From an uncultured Peptococcaceae bacterium (GTDB taxonomy: Bacteria > Bacillota > Peptococcia > Peptococcales > Peptococcaceae), in NCBI GenBank assembly GCA_902462325.1, contig CABQBF010000030.1:1-21372 (forward strand): a stretch of DNA of 21,372 bases, read 5' to 3'. A program made the position numbers and the translations under genes. Shown here one piece after another: positions 15,612 to 21,372 of the stretch; the first letter of the stretch is position 1, and each line of letters starts with the position of its first letter. The notes under the pieces are model-generated. The model was not told the origin of the DNA. It was given only the letters and a program-made list of their open reading frames with translations, and made no database searches.

Positions 15612-17144
15612 ATGCTGGCGCAATTAAAAAGTACAACCTTATTAGGATTATCGGTTCATCTGGTGGATATTGAAGTGGACACAGCGGCAGGACTACCTGC
15701 ATGGAACATTGTAGGGCTACCTGACACAGCCGTTAAAGAGAGCAAAGAACGAGTACACACCGCTATCAAAAACGCCGGATATGAATTTCCACCTCGCCGT
15801 ATTGTGGTTAATCTGGCCCCGGCCTATCTGCGTAAAGAAGGTCCTAGCTTTGATTTGGCCATCGCCATTGCTATCTTGACCGTCACCGAACAACTGCGTT
15901 GTGACAATCTCAATTCCTATCTTTTCTTAGGAGAACTCAGTTTAGACGGTTCTTTACGGCCAGTAAAAGGGATACTCCCGATTTCATTAGAATACAGCCG
16001 CAGCAGTTATCAATTACTTGTGCCTGCAGCCAATCAGGAGGAAAGCGCCATTGGCGGCACTACCACCTACGGTTTTCAGCATTTGCGGGAGGTAGTACAT
16101 TTTTTAGAGCATCCAGCTCAGTATCAGCCGGTGCAGGTAAAATTGCCTGAATTTTCAGCATTGGCTGCTGTACCCAGTCCCCATGACTTTTTGCAGATTA
16201 GAGGGCAAACTGAGGCCAAAAGGGCCCTTGAGATTGCTGCCGCTGGAGGCCATAATATTCTTATGGTCGGCTCGCCCGGTTCCGGCAAAACCATGCTGTC
16301 GCAGGCCTTGCCTACTATTTTACCGCCACTGACCTTTGCAGAAAGCCTTTCCATCAGCAAAATTTACAGCATTGCTGGCCTGCTGCCGCCCAATCAGCCA
16401 CTGATACTACAACGTCCCTTTCGTTCGCCCCATCATAGCGCTTCCACAGCCAGTATCATCGGTGGCGGACGGATACCGCATCCCGGAGAGGTTTCATTAT
16501 CTCACCATGGCGTATTATTTTTAGACGAATTTCCTGAATACCGTCGAGAAGTCTTAGAAGCCTTACGCCAGCCCTTAGAGGACCAAGAAGTGACAGTTTC
16601 CCGGGTACAGGCCCAGGTCACGTTTCCCTGTCAGTTTTTATTGGTGGCTGCTATGAATCCCTGTCCCTGCGGTTACTACAATGACCCACATCGGGAATGT
16701 ACTTGCACACCGGGACAATTGCAGAAATACCGCAGCAAAATTTCCGGGCCATTGTTAGACCGTTTCGATTTGCAGTTGGAAGTTGTTCCTGTTACCTTTC
16801 AGGACCTACACCGCACCGCAGCAGAAGAAAGCTCCGCTACCATCCGACAAAGGGTTATCGCTGCCCGAAAGCTACAGCAAAAACGATTTGCCCAGTCAGG
16901 CACAATCCAAAACGGTGCGATGACGGCAGCAGAAATTCAGCAATACTGCCAATTGGATGAGAAAAGCCGCAAATTTTTAGAACAGGCTTTTCAAAAGCTG
17001 GGACTCAGTGCCCGCGCCCACAATCGTATCTTAAAAGTAGCCCGTACCATTGCGGACCTGGCAAATAGTGAAACAATCCAGTTGTCCCATTTGGCAGAAG
17101 CTATCCAATACCGTACCCTTGATAAAAAGCTATGGATGGAATAA
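15612..17144 (+). CDS. yifB: YifB/ComM family magnesium-chelatase-like AAA+ ATPase
   Basis: Protein of 510 residues of the YifB/ComM family. ComM is a hexameric helicase promoting branch migration during integration of DNA in natural transformation; in non-competent bacteria the role is less clear. The N-terminal domain carries KGLP-like signatures (AGLPAWNIVGLPDTAVKES, early in the chain). The AAA+ core has Walker A GSPGSGKTM (about 220-228), Walker B VLFLDEFPEY (about 302) and an arginine-rich GPLLDRFDLQ sensor stretch. A four-cysteine patch NPCPCGYYND...CTC sits before it. ATG 15612 has GGAGA upstream; the longer frame from 15552 starts inside the -35 box and is rejected. Sole plus-strand gene, divergent from addB and convergent with rnhB. 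Confidence 0.94.
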   Translation: MLAQLKSTTLLGLSVHLVDIEVDTAAGLPAWNIVGLPDTAVKESKERVHTAIKNAGYEFPPRRIVVNLAPAYLRKEGPSFDLAIAIAILTVTEQLRCDNLNSYLFLGELSLDGSLRPVKGILPISLEYSRSSYQLLVPAANQEESAIGGTTTYGFQHLREVVHFLEHPAQYQPVQVKLPEFSALAAVPSPHDFLQIRGQTEAKRALEIAAAGGHNILMVGSPGSGKTMLSQALPTILPPLTFAESLSISKIYSIAGLLPPNQPLILQRPFRSPHHSASTASIIGGGRIPHPGEVSLSHHGVLFLDEFPEYRREVLEALRQPLEDQEVTVSRVQAQVTFPCQFLLVAAMNPCPCGYYNDPHRECTCTPGQLQKYRSKISGPLLDRFDLQLEVVPVTFQDLHRTAAEESSATIRQRVIAARKLQQKRFAQSGTIQNGAMTAAEIQQYCQLDEKSRKFLEQAFQKLGLSARAHNRILKVARTIADLANSETIQLSHLAEAIQYRTLDKKLWME

Positions 17145-17160
17145 AATCAAGCAGTAACAT

Positions 17161-17211
17161 AAAAGGATTTTTGCTTTATATCCTAACTTTCAAAAGCAAA
17201 AATCCTTTTTT
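17161..17211. terminator. Bidirectional intrinsic terminator between yifB and rnhB
   Basis: Perfect inverted repeat with arms AAAGGATTTTTGCTTT and its complement around a loop of about 14 bases, followed by six T on the plus strand; the minus strand has four T at its end. It starts 17 bases after the yifB stop and ends about 10 before the rnhB stop, so it serves both convergent genes. Confidence 0.9.
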
Positions 17212-17220
17212 AAATTGCAA

Positions 17221-18012
17221 TTATTTTTCTGTCAAATCGCACAGAGGCCGGAAAGACATTCGATGAATGGGACATGGTCCTAGTTCCGTAATGGCTTGTA
17301 TATGTTCCGCAGTGGGATAGCCTTTATGAACAGCGAACCCATAGCCAGGATACTGTTGGTCATAAGCCTCCATTAAGTGGTCCCGATAAACTTTCGCAAT
17401 GATAGAGGCTGCTGCGATAGAAATACTTTTATTGTCACCTTTAACAATAGCCTGGGAGGGAAGTTGAATTTGCGGATTGGGCAAACCATCCACTAGGACA
17501 AAATCTGCTGTCTGTCTTACGTTTAACCCTTCCACCGCCTTCTGCATAGCTAAACGGCTGGCCTCTAAAATATTTATTGCATCTATTTCTTTCTCACTCA
17601 CTTCCGCAATCGCCCAGGCAACCGCCTGCTCTTGAATTAATTGATTTAAATGCTCCCGTTGCTGTTCCGTCAATTTTTTGGAATCCTTAATTTCCGGCAG
17701 TTCCACATTTTCCGGCAAAATTACTGCCGCAGCCACTACTGGCCCTGCCAGTGGGCCTCTACCGACCTCATCCGTCCCAGCAATCCATTGGTAGCCTCTC
17801 GTTTTCGCCTGCTGTTCAAATTGCCACATTGCAGCAACTCGCTGGCGTTCAACCTCTTGCTTTTCCATCTGTCGCTGTAAGCGCTGAGCCATTGCCTGCA
17901 CCGAACGTCGCGAATCCCGCTGCAAAGCTGCCAATAGTTGAGGCCACGCAGTTTCCTCAACTTGTTGTAATAACAACGCTATTTCCTTGGTCTTCATTTT
18001 CTGTAATTCCAT
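17221..18012 (-). CDS. rnhB: Ribonuclease HII
   Basis: RNase HII, which cuts RNA in RNA-DNA hybrids and starts removal of single ribonucleotides from DNA. The protein has 263 residues. Catalytic carboxylates are complete: Asp81 and Glu82 in AGTDEVGRGPLAGP, Asp175 in LVDGLPNP and Asp211 in KVYRDHL. The type II C-terminal part HKGYPTAEH is present. The N-terminus carries about 70 extra residues, largely helical and charged, as in the Bacillus enzyme. ATG 18012 is chosen with AAAGGA 10 bases upstream; a longer frame to 18111 would add a hydrophobic stretch read from the upstream terminator region and is rejected. It stands alone after the terminator at 18073-18103. Confidence 0.95.
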   Translation of the reverse strand: MELQKMKTKEIALLLQQVEETAWPQLLAALQRDSRRSVQAMAQRLQRQMEKQEVERQRVAAMWQFEQQAKTRGYQWIAGTDEVGRGPLAGPVVAAAVILPENVELPEIKDSKKLTEQQREHLNQLIQEQAVAWAIAEVSEKEIDAINILEASRLAMQKAVEGLNVRQTADFVLVDGLPNPQIQLPSQAIVKGDNKSISIAAASIIAKVYRDHLMEAYDQQYPGYGFAVHKGYPTAEHIQAITELGPCPIHRMSFRPLCDLTEK

Positions 18013-18036
18013 TTTCCGTCTGTCCTTTCTTTTCCT

Positions 18037-18055
18037 GTTGCAAATATCCTGCAAC
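18037..18055 (-). other. Small hairpin upstream of the rnhB ribosome binding site
   Basis: Perfect 6-bp stem GTTGCA/TGCAAC with a 7-base loop, ending about 10 bases before the rnhB Shine-Dalgarno. No clear promoter is seen in the 60 bases between the upstream terminator and rnhB. The hairpin may affect rnhB translation or mean nothing. Confidence 0.3.
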
Positions 18056-18072
18056 AAAACCAACAGCAACAG

Positions 18073-18103
18073 AAAAAAGCCCATGCCGTAACATGAGCTT
18101 TTT
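18073..18103 (-). terminator. Intrinsic terminator after the acidic protein gene
   Basis: On the minus strand AAAAAGCTCATG pairs with CATGGGCTTTTT (12 bp with one G-U pair) around the loop TTACGG and continues into six T. It lies 20 bases past the stop of the gene at 18123 and closes the aroQ-peptidase-efp-acidic protein unit. Confidence 0.85.
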
Positions 18104-18122
18104 ACCAACAACCCTGTTGTCT

Positions 18123-18665
18123 CTATTCCTCGTCGTCATCAAAGGCAACATCATCGTCTAAATCTTCTACTAAATCCTTTTCAAAGGTATACACAACGGC
18201 ATCACATTTTGGACAAAGAATTTCCACCGTATCAACATCATCGTCATCCAGCATTTCATCATAGAAGCAAACTACTTCGCCGCATTCCGGGCATTCCACT
18301 TCGATAATTTCTGCATCGTCCTCCAACTCGCAATCCTCATCACAGTCTTCGCAATCACCGTCGCATTCATCATCGTCATAGTCATACTGACAGAAGTCTT
18401 CATCTTCAATCCCCAGAATTTCTTCTACAAGACCCAGATCTTCATCCATGATATCCAGAAGTTCTTCTGCGTCTTCCAAATCCGTGTCAATGGACTCCAC
18501 ATATTCTTGCAGTTCATCCTGTTCTTCATAAAGATCATCCACTGCTTCTACCAGCTCGTCCAGAACATCAATGATTGTTGCAAATAATTTCTTTTCTCTG
18601 GCATCTTCCAAATCCATACCATCCAGCATGCCTTTCAGATACGCCATTTTTCCATAGATATCCAT
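18123..18665 (-). CDS. CD1247-type acidic protein with C-terminal zinc ribbon
   Basis: Extremely acidic protein of 180 residues, rich in Asp and Glu throughout. The N-terminal 40 residues (MAYLKGMLDGMDL and following) fit the CD1247 N-terminal domain family, known from clostridia and relatives, function unknown. A helical acidic middle follows, then a cysteine cluster (C-x3-C-x2-C-x3-C within the DDDEC...DEDC segment), then CPEC and CPKC knuckles 22 residues apart that look like a zinc ribbon. The chain ends in DDDEE. No signal peptide or membrane segment. ATG 18665 has AAAGGAG at about 10 bases. It is 46 bases after efp and ends the transcript at a strong terminator. A metal- or nucleic-acid-linked regulatory role is a guess only. 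Confidence 0.8.
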   Translation of the reverse strand: MDIYGKMAYLKGMLDGMDLEDAREKKLFATIIDVLDELVEAVDDLYEEQDELQEYVESIDTDLEDAEELLDIMDEDLGLVEEILGIEDEDFCQYDYDDDECDGDCEDCDEDCELEDDAEIIEVECPECGEVVCFYDEMLDDDDVDTVEILCPKCDAVVYTFEKDLVEDLDDDVAFDDDEE

Positions 18666-18711
18666 ACGCGAAAAACTCCTTTCAAAATAAGGGAAACTCC
18701 TAATTTATTTG

Positions 18712-19269
18712 TTATGCTCTTTCGATGTAAGCGCCGGTTCTGGTATCAATACGCAGAACATCATCCACATTTACAAAGAAAGGAACATTGACAACCGCAC
18801 CGGTTTCCAAAGTTGCAGGTTTACTGCCACCAGACGCAGTGCTGCCTTTAATGCCCGGTTCAGTTTCTATAACCTTCAATTCAACTGTGTTTGGCAGTTC
18901 CACTTCCATAACTTCACCTTTAAAGCTGGTGACAAGACAATCCATGTTTTCTTTCAAGAATTTTTCTCCACCGCCTAACTGGGCTTCTGTCAAATTGCTC
19001 TGTTCATAGGTGTTATTATCCATAAATACATAGGATTCCCCATCAAAATACAGGTACTGCATCTGCTTGCGTTCCATCACAGCTTCCTGGAATTTTTCAC
19101 CTGGACGGAAAGTCCGTTCAATGGAAGCACCAGTTTTCAGGTTTTTAATTTTTGTTCTTACAAAAGCTGCACCTTTCCCCGGTTTTACGTGCTGGAAGTC
19201 CACAATTTTACATGGTTCTCCATCTAATTCAATTGTTAAGCCTGTCTTGAAATCGCTTGTATCAATCAT
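18712..19269 (-). CDS. efp: Elongation factor P
   Basis: EF-P, 185 residues, which binds between the P and E sites and relieves ribosome stalling at proline runs. Three OB-like domains are implied by length. The tip loop reads KPGKGAAFVR with Lys32 at the position modified in other bacteria; the surrounding residues are of the non-arginine type, so a lysine-type modification is expected. The C-terminal VDVDDVLRID-like end (FVNVDDVLRIDTRTGAYIERA region) is standard. The ribosome binding site AGGAGGG lies 6 bases before the ATG. It follows the peptidase gene by 11 bases, the frequent peptidase-efp pairing of Bacillota. Confidence 0.97.
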   Translation of the reverse strand: MIDTSDFKTGLTIELDGEPCKIVDFQHVKPGKGAAFVRTKIKNLKTGASIERTFRPGEKFQEAVMERKQMQYLYFDGESYVFMDNNTYEQSNLTEAQLGGGEKFLKENMDCLVTSFKGEVMEVELPNTVELKVIETEPGIKGSTASGGSKPATLETGAVVNVPFFVNVDDVLRIDTRTGAYIERA

Positions 19270-19280
19270 ACAACGCCCTC

Positions 19281-20354
19281 CTATAAAATAATTAATTCTT
19301 TTGGCGAATGGGTCAAATTTATATAGCCATCCTTTTTCACGACAACCAAGTCCTCTATTCTGACACCGCCCCAGTTTGGCAGATACAAACCAGGCTCCAC
19401 ACTGATGACTGTATTCTCTGGAATTATATTTTCTTCCCGCGGAGAAAATCTTGGTTCTTCATGAATTTCCAGCCCTACACTATGTCCGAGGCCGTGTCCA
19501 AAAAAGGGACCATATCCCGCATCCTGAAACACATTCTGCGCCACTGCATGAATTTTTTTACCAGTTACGCCGGCTTTGATTGCCTGCAGAGAAGCCTCCT
19601 GTGCTTTTCTTACTAGATTATAAACTGTTTCTTGCTTTTCGTCAACTTTTCCCAATGCAATTGTTCTCGTCATATCAGAACAATATCCCTGATAAACACA
19701 ACCAAAATCCATGGTGATAAAATCACCCACTTCAACTTTTTTGTCAGAAGCCACACCATGAGGCATAGAAGAACGTTTCCCCGATGCCACAATGGTATCG
19801 AAGCTAACGCCGGACGCACCGCTGCGACGCATCTGAAATTCCAATTCCATGGCAATTTCCTGCTCCGTCATACCAGGCTTAATCAAGTTTAACACATGTG
19901 AAAAAGCTTCGTCACCAATTTCTTCTGCCCGCGCCAACAAGGCGATTTCTGCTTCATCCTTAATCTGTCGGATTTTCTCCACAAAACCTTTTAAAGGCGT
20001 AATGGCTTTCCGACGCACCTGATTGGCCAGCAGTTCAAATTCTTCTACAGTCATCCGGTCGCTTTCAATCCCTAAAGTTACCACTTCCAACTCTTCCATC
20101 AGCATACGCAGGGTAACCACTGGCGCATACTGACGAAACTGCACCAGCTTACATCCCATAGCTTGCTTCTGCGCTTGCTCAATATAACGAAAATCAGTCA
20201 TCAAGTAAACATTACTCTGTGTTACCAATACCCAACCAAAGGTACCCGTAAATCCTGTTAGATACTGGCGGTTTTCTTTTGACATGACCAGAAAACCATC
20301 CAAATCCAACGCTTTCATTTTTGCCTGTATTTTTTCAATCCTTTTTCTATTCAT
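19281..20354 (-). CDS. Xaa-Pro peptidase (M24B family)
   Basis: Metallopeptidase of 356 residues with the creatinase-like N-terminal domain and pita-bread catalytic domain, of the YqhT/PepQ type that cleaves the bond before or at proline in small peptides. Five metal ligands can be placed: Asp216 and Asp227 in the TMDFGCVYQGYCSDMTRT stretch, His291 in GHGLGHSVG, Glu320 in SVEPGLY, and Glu334 in VRIEDL. ATG 20354 lies 4 bases after the aroQ stop; the upstream in-frame starts are inside aroQ and would add residues the family lacks. No strong Shine-Dalgarno is visible, so translation may be coupled to aroQ. Whether it is an aminopeptidase or a dipeptidase cannot be told here. Confidence 0.9.
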   Translation of the reverse strand: MNRKRIEKIQAKMKALDLDGFLVMSKENRQYLTGFTGTFGWVLVTQSNVYLMTDFRYIEQAQKQAMGCKLVQFRQYAPVVTLRMLMEELEVVTLGIESDRMTVEEFELLANQVRRKAITPLKGFVEKIRQIKDEAEIALLARAEEIGDEAFSHVLNLIKPGMTEQEIAMELEFQMRRSGASGVSFDTIVASGKRSSMPHGVASDKKVEVGDFITMDFGCVYQGYCSDMTRTIALGKVDEKQETVYNLVRKAQEASLQAIKAGVTGKKIHAVAQNVFQDAGYGPFFGHGLGHSVGLEIHEEPRFSPREENIIPENTVISVEPGLYLPNWGGVRIEDLVVVKKDGYINLTHSPKELIIL

Positions 20355-20358
20355 GACG

Positions 20359-20793
20359 TTATTGCCCCATTTCTGCCGCATATTGTAAAGCCAGCAGATA
20401 GCTCTTTGCACCAAATCCACAAATCTGCCCTACACATACCGGCGCCAGCCAAGAATTATGCCGGAAAGCCTCCCGCGCATGGATATTACTCATATGCACC
20501 TCGATGGTTGGAACTTCGACCGCTTCAATAGCATCTCGAATGGCGACACTGGTGTGGGTGTAGGCAGCAGCATTCAAAATGATATACTGATACTTCCCTT
20601 TTGCTTTCTGAATTTCTTCTACCAGCACCCCTTCATGGTTGCTCTGCAGAAAATCAAGCTGACAGCCCAATGCTTCAGCACGCTGCCGCATTTGCTGTTC
20701 AATATCTGCCAGTGTTGTAGTACCATAAATTTCAGGTTTTCTTGTTCCCAATAAATTTAAATTTGGACCATTTAAAACTAAAATACGCAACAT
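20359..20793 (-). CDS. aroQ: 3-dehydroquinate dehydratase, type II
   Basis: Type II dehydroquinase of 144 residues, third step of the shikimate pathway, a cytosolic dodecamer in the family. Motifs: NGPNLNLLGTRKPEIYG at the start with Arg18 and catalytic Tyr23 on the flexible lid, Asn74 in LNAAAYTHTS, and His100 in VHMSNIHARE. The ATG at 20793 is preceded by GAGG at about 5 bases; a GTG at 20799 would overlap that site. First gene of the aroQ-peptidase-efp-acidic protein unit, with a promoter 17 to 46 bases upstream. Confidence 0.95.
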   Translation of the reverse strand: MLRILVLNGPNLNLLGTRKPEIYGTTTLADIEQQMRQRAEALGCQLDFLQSNHEGVLVEEIQKAKGKYQYIILNAAAYTHTSVAIRDAIEAVEVPTIEVHMSNIHAREAFRHNSWLAPVCVGQICGFGAKSYLLALQYAAEMGQ

Positions 20794-20809
20794 ACTCACC
20801 TCGTTTTTT

Positions 20810-20839
20810 ATGATACCATAAACTTCCTGACTCCGACAA
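20810..20839 (-). promoter_or_regulatory. Promoter of the aroQ-peptidase-efp unit
   Basis: Minus strand: -35 TTGTCG (20834-20839, 4 of 6), an 18-base spacer, and -10 TATCAT (20810-20815, 5 of 6) with a TGn extension (TGG before the -10). The transcript would begin near 20803, giving a leader of about ten bases that contains the aroQ Shine-Dalgarno. Confidence 0.6.
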
Positions 20840-20865
20840 GATAGAAATCATATTTTTTACAGATT

Positions 20866-21372
20866 TTACGTGCCACTGACAGCAATATCGGCAATTCGAA
20901 TTGTCGGAGCGCCCTGGCTTCCATAAAATATTAAATCATTAGCTACGCCATTTACCTTTTGCAGCAGTTTTTGAAAATTACCGGCAATCGTAATGCCCCG
21001 TACTGGCCGCACAAGTTTTCCTTTTTCAATCAAAATACCAGAAGCACCAAAGGAAAAATCGCCCGAAACTGGATTGGCCGTATGGGCTCCTAAAATTTCT
21101 GTAACATAGAGGCCTCGCCGCACAGCGGCAACAAGCTCTTCTGGACTCTGATTTCCCGCTGCTAAATAATAATTACTGCAACCCACATGAGGCACCCCTT
21201 TATAAGAACTTCGCATGCCATTTCCTGTAGAAACGGTATTGGCCTTTGCCGCTGACAGGCAATCATAAAGATAATTTTGCAGCACGCCATTTTCTAACAA
21301 TATAGTGCGTTGTGTAGCTGTTCCTTCGCCGTCAAAAGATGCTGAACCTAGCCGGTTGGGCAGCGTACCGTC
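20866..21372 (-). CDS. pmbA: PmbA/TldE-like metalloprotease-family protein, N-terminal part outside window
   Basis: C-terminal 168 codons of a TldD/PmbA family protein; the frame is open through the right window edge, so the internal TTG at 21300 is not the start. Family signs: GSASFDGEGTATQRT near the edge, the YKGVPHVGCSNYYL segment, and VTEILGAHTANPVSGDFSFG, the latter typical of PmbA (TldE). TldD carries the HExxxH zinc site and TldE does not; none is seen in this part, consistent with TldE. TldD-TldE heterodimers process peptides, including microcin precursors and the CcdA antitoxin. A gap of about 70 bases with the aroQ promoter separates it from aroQ. Confidence 0.85.
   Translation of the reverse strand, partial: DGTLPNRLGSASFDGEGTATQRTILLENGVLQNYLYDCLSAAKANTVSTGNGMRSSYKGVPHVGCSNYYLAAGNQSPEELVAAVRRGLYVTEILGAHTANPVSGDFSFGASGILIEKGKLVRPVRGITIAGNFQKLLQKVNGVANDLIFYGSQGAPTIRIADIAVSGT

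Noticed and set aside
18013..18111. Hydrophobic N-terminal extension of RNase HII
   Set aside because: The extra frame reads through the upstream intrinsic terminator and has no homologous counterpart in the family; ATG 18012 has a ribosome binding site.
1..21372. CRISPR arrays, insertion sequences, integrases, tRNA or rRNA genes
   Set aside because: No regularly spaced repeats, transposase-like frames or recognisable RNA genes were found on either strand by eye.

Overview
The window looks like chromosome from a low-to-mid GC Bacillota (Firmicutes). Evidence for this is the AddAB recombinase instead of RecBCD, the TepA/YlzJ pair, a CD1247-type acidic protein, A/G-rich ribosome binding sites and several TTG/GTG starts. 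I cannot fix the family from the sequence alone. Apart from yifB, every gene lies on the minus strand.

Layout on the minus strand, from right to left. (1) 21372-20866: 3' part of a pmbA/tldE gene. (2) 20793-18123: aroQ, an Xaa-Pro peptidase, efp and an acidic zinc-ribbon protein, led by a recognisable promoter and closed by an intrinsic terminator. (3) 18012-17221: rnhB. (4) yifB/comM, the only plus-strand gene (15612-17144), with its own promoter and a long two-way terminator shared with rnhB. (5) 15356-8348: addB and addA, overlapping, behind an extended -10 promoter divergent from yifB. (6) 8334-2839: a glycopeptide-resistance-like cluster of the D-Ala-D-Ser type, in the order vanR, vanS, ligase (VanG/VanC-like), VanXY-like D,D-peptidase, membrane half of VanT, VanZ-like protein. 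(7) 2838-2247: about 590 bases of AT-rich sequence without a credible gene. (8) 2246-1340: tepA and ylzJ-like. (9) 1225-1: hflX, cut by the window edge.

The van-like cluster is the outstanding content. The parts fit one pathway. VanRS senses and switches on. The peptidase removes D-Ala-D-Ala ends. The ligase makes a replacement D-Ala-D-Ser (predicted) dipeptide. The membrane protein would bring serine in. VanZ is an accessory membrane protein. Three things depart from the textbook operons. VanT ends at its membrane domain, and no serine racemase domain is present anywhere in the window. A VanZ-like gene is attached to a D-Ser-type set. vanRS sits directly behind addA, with the vanR ribosome binding site abutting the addA stop codon.

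Between vanS and the ligase I see a compact control region. It has four 11-bp direct repeats, the spacing expected for an OmpR/PhoB-type regulator such as VanR. These overlap a good sigma-A promoter (TCGACA-17-TATACA). Right after the expected transcript start comes a strong hairpin with seven T, which would act as a terminator inside the ligase leader. This suggests activation by VanR plus possible attenuation, or a constitutive brake on the resistance genes.
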